Assembly: GCF_028279465.1 (NCBI RefSeq)
Contig: NZ_JANQNS010000017.1
Location: forward strand, 45,133 to 109,132
DNA: 64,000 nt
Direction of reading: 5' to 3'
Source of the DNA: Parasphingopyxis sp.
Lineage (GTDB): Bacteria > Pseudomonadota > Alphaproteobacteria > Sphingomonadales > Sphingomonadaceae
Shown in pieces: positions 9,262-18,254 of the stretch. The notes below the pieces were generated by a model that did no database searches, was not told the DNA's origin, and worked only from the letters and a program-made list of their open reading frames with translations. Within the stretch, counting starts at the first letter, position 1. The number at the start of each line of letters is the position of its first letter. The position numbers and the translations under genes were made by a program.

Positions 9262-10803
9262 CTATTTGGCGGTGGCGGGCTCCCGCTCGGCCCGTGCCCT
9301 ATCGGCGGTGTAAACGAACTCTGCTCCCTCCAGATCGATCGCCGGGATCACGTCGCATTCGGTCCAATAGTCTTGCGTATGCCGCCATTCCGGTTTGTCA
9401 CCGGCCTTGGGCAGCAGGTGCATGTCGCGCATCAGGTAATTGGGGTTGAAATCCTCGGGGTCGACCCAGGGGCCGATCGTCATGTCGGCGTCTTCGGGGC
9501 GCAGCGCGACCTCGACCCGCCGCGCGCCGGTCGCATCCATATGGTTGAGCAGGCCGCAGACGAAATCGGAGACGATATCGACGCGCAACGTCCAACTCGC
9601 CCGGAAATAGCCGAAGATCCAGACCATGTTGGGCACGCCGGTGAACATCATGCCGCGATAGGTGATCGTTTCGGGCCAGCTCACCGGCGCGCCATCGACG
9701 GAGAAGGGGATATCGCCGAGCACCGAGAGGTTGAAGCCTGTTGCGGTGACGATAACATCCGCCTCGATTTCCTCGCCCGAATTCAGCCGCACGCCTTTCT
9801 CGGTAAAGCGCTCGATCGTATCGGTGACGATGCTGGCCTTGCCGCTCGCGATCCCTTGGAAAAGGTCGCCATCCGGCACGAAGGCCAGCCGTTGTTGCCA
9901 GGGCCGGTATTTGGGGGTGAAATGCGTCTCGATGTCGAAATCTTCGCCCAGAAACTCGCGGACGCCGCCGAGCAGCTCTTCCTTTACGACCTCGGGCTCG
10001 GTCTTGCAGCGGCTGGTCGTCTGGAGCTGATCGAACAGGATCTTCTTGCGCACGATCGGGTGGATGATCTCCTCGTCGATCTCGATCTCCCGCAGCGTGT
10101 CGGCCAGCTCATTGACGTTGGGTGCGGGCCAGAAATAGGTGGGCGAGCGCTGGAGCAAGGTGACATGTTCGACCTCCCCGGCAATCGCCGGGACGAGCGT
10201 TGCCGCCGTCGCGCCCGAGCCGATGACGAGCACGCGCTTGTCCTTGAGTTTGGCGTCTTCGGGCCAGAGCTGCGGATGGATGATCTCGCCGCCGAAATCG
10301 TCCATGCCTTCCCATTCGGGCGTGTAGGGATTTTCGTGGCTGTAATAGCCCTGGCACATCCAGAGGAAGTTGGCGGTGAAGCGTTTCTTCTCGCCGCTCG
10401 CATTCTCCGTCGCTTCGACCGTCCAGAGATTGTCGGCGCGCGAGAAATGGGCGGCTGTGATCGTGTGGCCGTAGCGGATATGTTTGTCGATTCCGTTCTC
10501 CTCGATCACCTCGCCCATATATTTGAGGATCTCCCCGGCGCTCGCGATCGGGGCGGACGTCCAGGGCTTGAAGCGATAGCCGAAGGTATAGAGGTCGCTG
10601 TCCGAGCGGATGCCGGGATAGGTGTGGGTGACCCAGGTGCCGCCGAACGTGTCCTTCTTTTCGAGGATAAGAAAGCTCTTGTTCGGGCACTGGTCTTTCA
10701 GATGCCAAGCCGCGCCAATGCCCGAAATTCCGGCGCCGACGACCAGCACATCGACATGGGTGGCCGCGTCTGAAATCTCGCTGTTCTGGCCAAGCATATC
10801 CAT
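9262..10803 (-). CDS. Flavin-containing monooxygenase, Baeyer-Villiger type
   Basis: The 513-residue product has an FAD Rossmann motif (VVGAGISGIGAAWHL), a GGTWVTHTYPGIRSD segment matching the Baeyer-Villiger GGxWxxxxYPGxxxD pattern, an FMO signature-like FGGEIIHPQLW, and a second nucleotide site (GSGATAATLVPAI) for NADPH. Class B flavoprotein monooxygenases insert oxygen into ketones or oxidise heteroatoms using NADPH and O2. ATG 10803 is preferred (GGGAGAG 5-6 nt upstream) over the one eight codons earlier. The leader contains an FNR-like palindrome at 10855-10868. Confidence 0.92.
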   Translation of the reverse strand: MDMLGQNSEISDAATHVDVLVVGAGISGIGAAWHLKDQCPNKSFLILEKKDTFGGTWVTHTYPGIRSDSDLYTFGYRFKPWTSAPIASAGEILKYMGEVIEENGIDKHIRYGHTITAAHFSRADNLWTVEATENASGEKKRFTANFLWMCQGYYSHENPYTPEWEGMDDFGGEIIHPQLWPEDAKLKDKRVLVIGSGATAATLVPAIAGEVEHVTLLQRSPTYFWPAPNVNELADTLREIEIDEEIIHPIVRKKILFDQLQTTSRCKTEPEVVKEELLGGVREFLGEDFDIETHFTPKYRPWQQRLAFVPDGDLFQGIASGKASIVTDTIERFTEKGVRLNSGEEIEADVIVTATGFNLSVLGDIPFSVDGAPVSWPETITYRGMMFTGVPNMVWIFGYFRASWTLRVDIVSDFVCGLLNHMDATGARRVEVALRPEDADMTIGPWVDPEDFNPNYLMRDMHLLPKAGDKPEWRHTQDYWTECDVIPAIDLEGAEFVYTADRARAEREPATAK

Positions 10804-10854
10804 TTCCACTCTCCCGCTATGCTGCACTTTTTGTGCGCAGCATGAAACGCCGCA

Positions 10855-10868
10855 TTGATTTGAGTCAA
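10855..10868. promoter_or_regulatory. FNR/FixK-like palindrome
   Basis: TTGATTTGAGTCAA matches the FNR/FixK consensus TTGAT-N4-ATCAA with one mismatch. It sits about 52 bp upstream of the monooxygenase start. An oxygen-responsive CRP-family regulator would be sensible for an O2-using enzyme, but a single imperfect box is weak evidence. Confidence 0.35.
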
Positions 10869-10893
10869 ATGCCGGTTGGTGGTCAGGGAGCGA

Positions 10894-11274
10894 CTATTGT
10901 GCCGAACGGGCGCCGAAACCGGCGAGGATGTAGAAAACGGCTGCGCCGATCAGCATCGCGCTTCCGATAAAGGGGCCGACCGCAGCATAGATCAGAGCAG
11001 CATCGACGATCAGCAACAGCGCGCATCCGAACAGCAGCAGCCTGAGCGACGCAATACCGGCCCATGCGGCAGCGAGCAGCGCTACGGCAATCGCAATCCA
11101 GTGAACGGAGGGAAAAAGCCAGATCGTCGGGATAGCCCGGGCGAAGAAGGACTGGTCCCCGAGCGCATCCGCCCATGCCGTTATCTCTGCATGGCCGAGA
11201 AAGTGCAGGGCCGCAGTCGCTGCCAGAACAAGGCTGCCTAAGGCTGTGAGTATAACCGGTTTTGCTCTGCTCAT
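10894..11274 (-). CDS. Small four-helix membrane protein, unknown
   Basis: 126 residues from ATG 11274. Four hydrophobic stretches are visible (PVILTALGSLVLAATAALHF, AIPTIWLFPSVHWIAIAVALL, LRLLLFGCALLLIVDAAL, FIGSAMLIGAAVFYILAGFG). The layout resembles small uncharacterised inner-membrane proteins of sphingomonads, with a HWI motif in helix 2. No function can be given. It is followed by the monooxygenase gene on the same strand after a 90-nt gap. Confidence 0.65.
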   Translation of the reverse strand: MSRAKPVILTALGSLVLAATAALHFLGHAEITAWADALGDQSFFARAIPTIWLFPSVHWIAIAVALLAAAWAGIASLRLLLFGCALLLIVDAALIYAAVGPFIGSAMLIGAAVFYILAGFGARSAQ

Positions 11275-11356
11275 CGCGCCCGCTCCCACCAGAGGCAAAG
11301 CCCTTACCGCCCCAGTGCCGTCGCCGCCAGCCCAATCATGGGCCGCACCGGGCAGG

Positions 11357-12220
11357 CTAGAAGGTGTAGCTGATGCCCAGCCCGCCGAAAAACTGGTCGG
11401 CATCGCCGCGGATCGAGGTCACGGGGCTGTCCGCGGCTTCGCCCAACATGCGGGCATAGCTGGCGATGGCGAACAGGCCCCAGCCGCCGTCGAACGGATT
11501 GCCGGACAGGTCATAGGCGATATTGGCCGACACGCCGATATCCTGAAAACCCGACGAGGCGGCAAATTGCGGCAGGCCGCTCGCGGCGCTGCCCGCTGCG
11601 TCGATGCTGAAATAGGTGTCGTGATAATCGTCATCCGCCCAGTTCGCCGATACGCCGATATTGACGAAGGCCGCGCCGACGACTCGGCGATAGGCGATGG
11701 ACGGGCTGATCACCGTGCCGCCATGCCCGCCGGCAACGTCGAAGGTGATGTCGGTCTGGAGTGTGATCGCATCGGTGCGGTCGAAGATGCCGGAGATCGC
11801 GACGCCTGCCGTGCCGCCCAGCTCGAACGCGATGTCGACATCGCCGAGCGCCTCGACCGGATCGTCATTGATGCCGCCATTACGATCGAAGCGGGCACGG
11901 GCGACCGGGCCGAGGATCAGATTGACGTCGCCGGGGCGGGATTCGCGGATCAGGTCGACGGTTAGCCCCGGCCCGCGCGTCGCGAAATCGAAGCCGCTGA
12001 CCCGACCGCGCAGGCTGGGGAGCGGCAAGACCCGATAATTGTCCGAGCCCTGATAGGTCGGGCCGACCGCAGCTATCACGCCGACGGTGACGAAATCGGC
12101 GCGGGGCGGACCTTCGCCCGTGCCTGGCGGCCGCCCACCTTCGCCGGGCTGAGCCAGCGCGGTGCCGCTCCAGGCGAGGCCGATCATGGGCAGGATGAAA
12201 GATGCGGGAACCGAACGCAT
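11357..12220 (-). CDS. MipA/OmpV family outer-membrane protein
   Basis: The start at 12220 (AAGGAGCC upstream) gives 287 residues with signal peptide MRSVPASFILPMIGLAWSGTALAQ. The mature chain shows alternating beta strands of an outer-membrane barrel, opening with the MipA/OmpV-like YQGSDNYRVLPLPSLRGR motif and closing with an aromatic C-terminus (GGLGISYTF), the usual BAM recognition signal. MipA proteins scaffold murein enzymes in E. coli; many relatives are uncharacterised porin-like proteins. Transcribed on the minus strand after dinB with a 100-nt gap. Confidence 0.88.
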   Translation of the reverse strand: MRSVPASFILPMIGLAWSGTALAQPGEGGRPPGTGEGPPRADFVTVGVIAAVGPTYQGSDNYRVLPLPSLRGRVSGFDFATRGPGLTVDLIRESRPGDVNLILGPVARARFDRNGGINDDPVEALGDVDIAFELGGTAGVAISGIFDRTDAITLQTDITFDVAGGHGGTVISPSIAYRRVVGAAFVNIGVSANWADDDYHDTYFSIDAAGSAASGLPQFAASSGFQDIGVSANIAYDLSGNPFDGGWGLFAIASYARMLGEAADSPVTSIRGDADQFFGGLGISYTF

Positions 12221-12320
12221 ACTGGGCTCCTTGGTTTGGCTGAACTCGAGCTTTCGCAGGATCAACACATATCGCGCCGCCATTGTCCGGCAACATGGCC
12301 GAAAGTGTAGCCTGCAACCG

Positions 12321-13439
12321 CTAAATATCGAGCCCGAGCTGCGCGGGTTGATCCTGTTCGTCGACCGTGTCGCCCGTTTCCCCGAAGCCCGACATGGTGA
12401 GCCCGAGCAGACGCACGCCACGTGGGTCAGGGATCAGCGTGTCGAGCAGCTCTGTGCCAATGGCGAGCAGCTCGTTGCGGCTAGCGACCGGATGGTCGAG
12501 CGAGCGGGCGCGGGTCGGGGTTTCGAAATCGGCGTAGCGCAGCTTCAGCGTGACCGTCCGGCCGTAGCTTTCCGACTTTTCCGCGCGCTGCCAGACCGTA
12601 TCGGCGATCTCTTCAAGTTTGGCGACCATCGCGTCGCGATCGTGCAAATCCTCGCCATAGGTGCGTTCGGCGCCGAGGGATTTACGGATGCGGTTGGGCT
12701 TGACCTGCCGGTCGTCGATGCCGCGCGCGGCGCGGTAATAGTAATTCGCGCTCTTGCCGAAATGGGCCTGGAGGAATTCTTGGGATTGCGCGCGCAGGTC
12801 TGCACCCGTTTCGATGCCGAGCCGCTGCATCCTTTCCGCCGTCTTTGGGCCGACACCATGGAACCGCCGCACGGGGAGGCGGGCGACGAATTTCGGCCCC
12901 TGTCTCGGCGTCACCACGCAAATGCCATCGGGCTTGTTCTGATCCGAGGCGATCTTGGCGAGGAATTTATTGTAGGAAACGCCGGCCGAACAGGTGAGGC
13001 CTGTTGCATCCTTCACCCGCGTGCGGATTTCCTCGGCGATGGCGGTCGCCGTCGGCAGCTTGCGATAGGCGGTGACGTCGAGATAGGCCTCGTCGAGCGA
13101 GAGCGGCTCGACGAGTTCGGTGTAGCTCTTGAAGATACCCCGAATCTGGTTGGAGACGGCGCGATAGATATCGAAGCGCGCGCGCACGAAGATCAGGTCC
13201 GGGCAGCGCCGCTTGGCGGTGACCGAAGGCATGGCCGAGCGCACGCCGAACTTGCGCGCCTCATAGGATGCCGCCGCGACGACGCCGCGTCCGCTCGATC
13301 CGCCGACCGCGACCGGCTTGCCGCGTAACTCCGGATTATCGCGCTGTTCGACCGACGCGTAAAAGGCATCCATATCGATATGGATGATCTTGCGCGGCGG
13401 CGCATCGGCAGGCGCTGTATCGGGCTGCGTTTCGGTCAC
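12321..13439 (-). CDS. dinB: DNA polymerase IV (Y family)
   Basis: Translesion polymerase of the Y family, 372 residues from a GTG at 13439. Catalytic acidic residues lie in HIDMDAFYASVEQ and SLDEAYLDVT; the fingers contain YEARKFGVRSAMP; the thumb HhH motif is FHGVGPKTAERMQRLGI; a little-finger domain follows with TVTLKLRYADF. The upstream in-frame extension runs toward the divergent AraC gene and is atypical, so GTG is chosen. Pol IV extends mismatched ends and bypasses adducts, and is error-prone. No LexA box was recognised in the short divergent region. Confidence 0.95.
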   Translation of the reverse strand: MTETQPDTAPADAPPRKIIHIDMDAFYASVEQRDNPELRGKPVAVGGSSGRGVVAAASYEARKFGVRSAMPSVTAKRRCPDLIFVRARFDIYRAVSNQIRGIFKSYTELVEPLSLDEAYLDVTAYRKLPTATAIAEEIRTRVKDATGLTCSAGVSYNKFLAKIASDQNKPDGICVVTPRQGPKFVARLPVRRFHGVGPKTAERMQRLGIETGADLRAQSQEFLQAHFGKSANYYYRAARGIDDRQVKPNRIRKSLGAERTYGEDLHDRDAMVAKLEEIADTVWQRAEKSESYGRTVTLKLRYADFETPTRARSLDHPVASRNELLAIGTELLDTLIPDPRGVRLLGLTMSGFGETGDTVDEQDQPAQLGLDI

Positions 13440-13513
13440 AGTGCCATTATGCCGCCGATCCGCGAGCACGTCAGCCGATTTAAATCCACCGGCCGCCGCC
13501 CCATAAAGGGTGC

Positions 13514-14395
13514 ATGCCGCGCCGCTATCAGGACATTTATCCCTCCGAACCGCTCGTCCGTAGCGAAGATATCGTCCGCCCACGCGCCGCCGACCTGTTG
13601 ACGCTCGAATTTTTCGAAGCGCCGGCCGCCCGGATGCCGGCCGAAGTGTACGACCAGCATCATATTTTGATCAATCTTAGGAACGAGCCGCAGAGGCTCG
13701 AAAATTGGCGGGATGGCGAGCATCGCGATTTCACCTATCGGCGCAACGAGATCGTCGTGACTCCGGCCGGCGTCGAAAGCGGCTGGCTCTGGCATGTCAC
13801 GTCCAAGGTCATCGTTATTACCATCCTGCCGAACGAACTCGAACGGTTCGCCGAGCGCGAGCTCGGTATGTTGCTGACGGATCGCCAGCTCAAAGACCTG
13901 CCGCAATTCGAAGACGCCGACATCACGGCGGCCGCCGAGCTGTTGCTCGACGCCCTGCAGTCGCGCGAATTGGGTTCGGAGGTGATGTATGAATCGCTGG
14001 CCCGCGTGTTCACGGTCAAGCTGCTGCAAAGATATGGCGAGGAAGCGGCCGAGGATATCGCTTTTTCCAAAGCCTTTACGGCGCGGCATTATAAGCGTGT
14101 GCTCGATTTCATCGCCGACAATTACGGCCGTTCGATTACGATAGAGGATATGGCGCGCGAGGCTGGCCTCAGCGAATCGCATTTCTCGCGGCTCTTCAAG
14201 CGCACGATCGGCGACAGTCCCTATCAGTTCCTGATGCGCTACCGGGTCGAGCGCGCCGAAGAGATGGTGGCGGACACGGCGCGGCCGCTCAGCGAAATTG
14301 CGCTCGCCTGCGGTTTTTCGGACCAGGCCCATTTCACGCGCCTGTTCAAGCAATTCACCGGCGAAACGCCGAGCCAGCGCCGCAAACGCATCTAG
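13514..14395 (+). CDS. AraC-family transcriptional regulator
   Basis: 293 residues. The C-terminal third carries two helix-turn-helix units of the AraC/XylS type: SITIEDMAREAGLSESHFSR and PLSEIALACGFSDQAHFTR followed by GETPSQRRK. The N-terminal 190 residues form a cupin-like sensing domain (VYDQHHILINL, RNEIVVTPAGVESGW). It is divergent from dinB and directly precedes the hydrolase/aldo-keto reductase pair on the same strand, so those are its likely targets. Confidence 0.93.
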   Translation: MPRRYQDIYPSEPLVRSEDIVRPRAADLLTLEFFEAPAARMPAEVYDQHHILINLRNEPQRLENWRDGEHRDFTYRRNEIVVTPAGVESGWLWHVTSKVIVITILPNELERFAERELGMLLTDRQLKDLPQFEDADITAAAELLLDALQSRELGSEVMYESLARVFTVKLLQRYGEEAAEDIAFSKAFTARHYKRVLDFIADNYGRSITIEDMAREAGLSESHFSRLFKRTIGDSPYQFLMRYRVERAEEMVADTARPLSEIALACGFSDQAHFTRLFKQFTGETPSQRRKRI

Positions 14396-14457
14396 CCGCC
14401 GGATCGAGCAGGAATCTTCAAAAATCGCGCAGGGCCCGACAAGCCGCGCACGGACCT

Positions 14458-14495
14458 GTCTCCTATTTCATCTCCATCAGATCGAAACAGGAGAC
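14458..14495 (+). promoter_or_regulatory. Hairpin covering the ribosome-binding site of the 14501 gene
   Basis: GTCTCCT (14458-14464) is complementary to AGGAGAC (14489-14495), the Shine-Dalgarno sequence 5 nt before ATG 14501. Pairing would hide the ribosome-binding site. The 24-nt loop makes it only moderately stable, so the role is speculative. Confidence 0.25.
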
Positions 14496-14500
14496 GCCCG

Positions 14501-15466
14501 ATGAAGAATGTTCTACTCGCCGCCGCTGCCGCCACGACCGCGCTGGTCGCGGCCACTCCCGCCGAGGCCGCGACTTCGGTTCGCGTGATGTTCGAGAGCG
14601 GTGGAGAGCGCCTTGTCGGCGATCTCTATCTGCCGGACGATTATGAAGCCGGCGACCGGCTCCCGGCGGTCATCGTGACCGGCGCCTGGACGACGGTGAA
14701 GGAGCAGATGCCGCGCCACTATGCGATCGAGATGGCGGACAGGGGCTATGCCGCGCTCGCTTTCGACTTTCGCAACTGGGGCCAGTCCGAAGGCGATCGC
14801 CGCTATCTCGAAAGCCCCGAACTTAAGACCGAGGATATTCTCGCCGCCGCCGAATTCCTGACGACGCGTGCCGAAATCGATCCGGCTCGCATCGGTGGGC
14901 TCGGCATCTGCGCCAGTGCGGGCTATATGGCTGGCGCCGCCGCGCGTTCGCCCTATATCCGCTCGCTCGCGCTCGTCGCGCCGTGGCTGCACGACCGGGC
15001 GCTCGTCGATACGGTCTATGGCGGCGCAGAGGGCGTGAATATGCGGATCAGCCAAAGTCGTGCCGCGGACCAAACCTATCAGCTGTCCGGAAGTCTCAGC
15101 CTTGTGCCGGCCGCGGGTGCAGCGGGCAGCGATGCGATTATGCAGGGCGCGCCCTATTATGTCGATCCGGACGCCGGCGCGATCCCCGAATATGACAACC
15201 ATTTCAATCTCGCGTCCTGGGAACCGTGGCTGACGTTCGATGCGATCGCGATCGCCGACGAATTGGACGAGACGCCGGTGCAGATCGTCCATTCCGAGGC
15301 CGCCGCGATCCCCGATGGTGCGCATCGCTTCTTTGATCGGCTCGCCGGTCCCAAGGCCGAGCTTTGGCTCGACGATGTCACCCAGTTCGATTTCTACGAT
15401 CAGGAGGGTGCGGTGACGCAGGCCAGCGACGCCGTGGCGGACCATTTCGCCGTTACGCTGCGTTAG
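14501..15466 (+). CDS. Exported alpha/beta hydrolase with a Cys nucleophile elbow
   Basis: 321 residues with signal peptide (1-23, ending TPAEA). The hydrolase core has an oxyanion region VIVTGAWTTVKEQM, then a strand-turn-helix GGLGICASAGY in which Cys137 occupies the nucleophile position, as in dienelactone-hydrolase-like enzymes. An acid and a His late in the chain (PDGAHRFFDRL) could complete the triad. It lies between the AraC gene and an aldo-keto reductase (49-nt gap), which suggests one regulated unit. Substrate unknown. Confidence 0.85.
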   Translation: MKNVLLAAAAATTALVAATPAEAATSVRVMFESGGERLVGDLYLPDDYEAGDRLPAVIVTGAWTTVKEQMPRHYAIEMADRGYAALAFDFRNWGQSEGDRRYLESPELKTEDILAAAEFLTTRAEIDPARIGGLGICASAGYMAGAAARSPYIRSLALVAPWLHDRALVDTVYGGAEGVNMRISQSRAADQTYQLSGSLSLVPAAGAAGSDAIMQGAPYYVDPDAGAIPEYDNHFNLASWEPWLTFDAIAIADELDETPVQIVHSEAAAIPDGAHRFFDRLAGPKAELWLDDVTQFDFYDQEGAVTQASDAVADHFAVTLR

Positions 15467-15514
15467 TTTCGCAGACATCCCCTCCCCGAAATTCAGGATC
15501 ACAGGAGAATAACA

Positions 15515-16627
15515 ATGGACTATTACACGCTCGGAAATAGCGGCCTCAAAGTCAGTCGCCTCGCGCTCGGCACGATGACCTTCGGCGACGATTGGGGCTG
15601 GGGCGCAGACGATGCCGCTTCGCGCCAGATCTTTGACGCCTATGTCGAGGCCGGCGGCAATTTCTTCGACACTGCCGATCTCTATACCGAGGGCAATTCG
15701 GAACGGATGCTCGGCCAATATATCAAGGATGCCGGCATCCGCGATCGCGCCGTGATAGCCACGAAATTCAGCTATAATGCTGAATCCGGCAATCCGAATG
15801 CCGGCGGCAATGGCCGCAAGAATATCATGCGCGCGGTGGAAGGTTCGCTCGAGCGGCTCGGCACCGACTATATCGATCTTTACATCCTCCACACATGGGA
15901 TCGCGTAACCCCGGCCGAAGAGGTGATGCGGACGCTCGACGATCTCGTGCGGCAGGGCAAAGTGCGCCATGTCGGGCTGTCCGACGTGCCGGCCTGGTAT
16001 GCGGCCCGGGCGCAAACGGTCGCCGAGATGCGCGGTTATGAGTCGCTGTCGGCGCTGCAGCTCGAATACAGTCTCGTGGAACGCAATATCGAGGACGAGT
16101 TCGTCGATTTCGGCACGCGGCACGGCGCGGGCATCATGGTCTGGAGCCCGCTGGCCTCGGGGCTGCTCTCGGGCAAATATAAGCCGAGCCAGGGCGAGAA
16201 GCCCGAAGGCGAGGGCCGCCTTGCGGTAACGGCCGGCTCCGGCAATCCGGCGTTCGAGAAGTTTACCGAGCGCAACTGGAAAATCGTTTCCGAACTGGAG
16301 GCGGTCGCTGGCGAGCTCGACCGCTCAATGGCGCAAGTCGCGGTCAACTGGGTCGCGAACCGGCCGGGCGTCGCCAGCGTGCTGGTCGGCGCGACGAAGC
16401 TTTCGCAGATCGAGGATAATCTCGGCGCTCTCGACTTCGAGATCCCGGCGGAGTTGCGCCGGCGGCTCGATCAGGTCAGCGTTCGCGATCCGCACTTCCC
16501 CTACAGCTTCTTCATTCCCGAGATGCAGGGCATGCTGCAGGGCGGCACAGCGGTGGGCGACAAGCCGCCCCATTATCTGCCGGACCGGACCTTTTCGGCG
16601 CAGGGCGCTGGCGTGACCGGCGACTGA
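15515..16627 (+). CDS. Aldo/keto reductase
   Basis: 370 residues with the AKR (alpha/beta)8 barrel and full catalytic tetrad: Asp52 and Tyr57 in FFDTADLYTEG, Lys84 in IATKFS, His126 in DLYILHTWD. NADPH-binding motifs appear late (VLVGATKLSQIEDNLGAL). Members reduce carbonyls to alcohols in the cytosol. Ribosome-binding site AGGAGAATAACA precedes ATG 15515. Adjacent to the hydrolase and AraC genes, it probably acts on the hydrolase product or in the same stress response. Confidence 0.94.
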   Translation: MDYYTLGNSGLKVSRLALGTMTFGDDWGWGADDAASRQIFDAYVEAGGNFFDTADLYTEGNSERMLGQYIKDAGIRDRAVIATKFSYNAESGNPNAGGNGRKNIMRAVEGSLERLGTDYIDLYILHTWDRVTPAEEVMRTLDDLVRQGKVRHVGLSDVPAWYAARAQTVAEMRGYESLSALQLEYSLVERNIEDEFVDFGTRHGAGIMVWSPLASGLLSGKYKPSQGEKPEGEGRLAVTAGSGNPAFEKFTERNWKIVSELEAVAGELDRSMAQVAVNWVANRPGVASVLVGATKLSQIEDNLGALDFEIPAELRRRLDQVSVRDPHFPYSFFIPEMQGMLQGGTAVGDKPPHYLPDRTFSAQGAGVTGD

Positions 16628-16633
16628 TCCGGC

Positions 16634-17755
16634 CTAAGGTGCGATGGCGGGGCTCGCCGTGCAGGGCGGACGGGCCTCGCAATCCGCCAGCAGGGCGGGG
16701 AGGATATGCGTGTCGATCAGATCCGCCGTCAGATCGTGCATATCGCGGTCGTTATAGTTGGTGGCGAGGATCGTAACGACGGCGTCGAGTTCCGGGAAGA
16801 GCGCGACCTTGTTGCCGCCATTGCCGGACATCATCAGGGCTGAATAATCGCGCTCGGCGTCCGGGGCCTGGAAATTGGCGAACCACCAGAGATAGCCATA
16901 GGATTGATCCGGCGTCGCGCGAACGTGCGGGCGAAAGAGGCCGTGGACCCAGTATCGCGAGATTAGTTGGGTGCCGTCATGCATTCCGCCGTCGAGCACG
17001 AGCCGGCCGAGCGCGGTGAAATCCCGGACCCGCAGGCTGAGCTGCCCGCCGGTCTGTACGGCGCCTTCAGGTGCACGCCGCCATTCGGGGTCGTCGATGT
17101 CGAGCGGGTCGAACAGGCGGCGCTGAACATAGTCTTCGAACGGCTCGCCGACGGCCCGCTCGACGACGCGGCCAAGGAGAAAGACGCCGGCCGTGCAATA
17201 GGAGAAGCGGCCTTGTCCGCTCTCTTCGTGGCGGCGGTATTCGGTATCGCCCGGAATATCGAGCGCGAAGCGGGTCCAGTCCCGCGTGTCGTACATGCGC
17301 TCCTCATTACCCGGGCTCGCCATCGTCCAGTCGTTGCAATCGAGCGCGGAGGACATGCTCAGCGCGTCATGGAGCGTGATCGCACGTTTTTCGGGGCCGT
17401 CATGCGCGATGGGCTCGCGATCCGCGAAGAAGGAGAGCAAAGGCAGGTCGACGCCTGCAATCGCGCCATCGTCGATAGCCATGCCGAGCGCGAGCGCGGT
17501 GATCGACTTGCCGGCCGAGCGCGCGTCGATCCGGGATTCCGGTCCGCTGCGCCGATAATAATCCGCGAACAGGATTTCGCCGCCCCGCTCGACCATGATC
17601 CCCTCGATCCGGCGATAGTCCCGGTTCTCGATCGCCGCGACCATCGCATCGAGGCCGAGCCGGTCGATTTGGGGAGGTACAGTATCGGCCCAGGCGGGCG
17701 CGGATACGAAAAGTGCCGCGCACAGGGCGGCGGTGCGGATCAGCAGCAATCTCAT
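16634..17755 (-). CDS. Exported serine hydrolase, class C beta-lactamase/PBP-like
   Basis: 373 residues from ATG 17755 with signal peptide (MRLLLIRTAALCAALFVSAPAWA). The active-site SxxK is Ser80-AGK83 (DARSAGKSITALALG); the second motif position holds YCT (Tyr186) where YxN is usual; the third box is the loose MSGNGGN. These features fit the broad 'serine hydrolase' branch (esterases, D-aminopeptidases) more than true AmpC. It is periplasmic. It starts only 7 nt after the DUF2141 gene ends, so they are cotranscribed. Confidence 0.87.
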   Translation of the reverse strand: MRLLLIRTAALCAALFVSAPAWADTVPPQIDRLGLDAMVAAIENRDYRRIEGIMVERGGEILFADYYRRSGPESRIDARSAGKSITALALGMAIDDGAIAGVDLPLLSFFADREPIAHDGPEKRAITLHDALSMSSALDCNDWTMASPGNEERMYDTRDWTRFALDIPGDTEYRRHEESGQGRFSYCTAGVFLLGRVVERAVGEPFEDYVQRRLFDPLDIDDPEWRRAPEGAVQTGGQLSLRVRDFTALGRLVLDGGMHDGTQLISRYWVHGLFRPHVRATPDQSYGYLWWFANFQAPDAERDYSALMMSGNGGNKVALFPELDAVVTILATNYNDRDMHDLTADLIDTHILPALLADCEARPPCTASPAIAP

Positions 17756-17762
17756 GCGTGCC

Positions 17763-18254
17763 TTAGAGGAAGTAGCGCATCCGGATGCTCTGGACATCGC
17801 CACGCGGGCTCAGCCGGAAACGCGCCGAAGAGAAGCGCGGCGGGCCGAAGGAGAAACGCGGGTTCCGGGAAAAGCCGATGCCCTCGCGCGGGATTCCGGC
17901 GAAGCGATCGAGCCGCGAATTGCCATTCTCGTCATGCAGGATGGCGATCGCATAATCGCCCGAGGGCAGGTTGGCGAAGCGCACCGAGCGCGTCTCGGCA
18001 ACGCGGAAGCTTTCGCGGGTCGCTGCCGGGTCATTCTCGCAATCCGGGAAATGATCGGCATCGCGCGTCACGCAGATGTGGAGCAGGCCGTCATCCGACC
18101 GCAAATCCTCCACATTGACTTCAAGCTGGCCGCTCGGGCTGACCCCGCCGAGCATGAGGAAAGCTGCCGCTGCCGCGCCGGCCTTCGCCGTCGAAGCTGC
18201 CCAGCCCCGTGTCCGTCCGGCAGAGCCGGTCCCAGAACCGGAAATATAACCCAT
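17763..18254 (-). CDS. DUF2141 domain protein
   Basis: The mature domain shows the DUF2141 pattern: LEVNVEDLRSDDGLLHICV, a middle FANLPSGDYAIAILHDENGN (calcium-site-like D-x-N-G-N), FAGIPREGIGFSRNP and a C-terminal strand. It is a small exported beta-sandwich protein of unknown role. The ATG at 18254 has AGGTG 7 nt upstream and gives 163 residues with a long n-region before AGAAAAAFLMLGG. That start overlaps the sterol-desaturase gene by 134 nt in another frame; the exact start is uncertain. Confidence 0.75.
   Translation of the reverse strand: MGYISGSGTGSAGRTRGWAASTAKAGAAAAAFLMLGGVSPSGQLEVNVEDLRSDDGLLHICVTRDADHFPDCENDPAATRESFRVAETRSVRFANLPSGDYAIAILHDENGNSRLDRFAGIPREGIGFSRNPRFSFGPPRFSSARFRLSPRGDVQSIRMRYFL

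Noticed and set aside
14513..16123. Long minus-strand open frame (536 codons) opposite the hydrolase and aldo-keto reductase genes
   Set aside because: It spans two real genes and their gap, has no recognisable domain, and is explained by GC-skewed codon positions.
16634..17755. AmpC-type beta-lactamase resistance gene
   Set aside because: SxxK is present, but the YxN and KTG boxes are not; no ampR neighbour. General serine hydrolase is the safer call.
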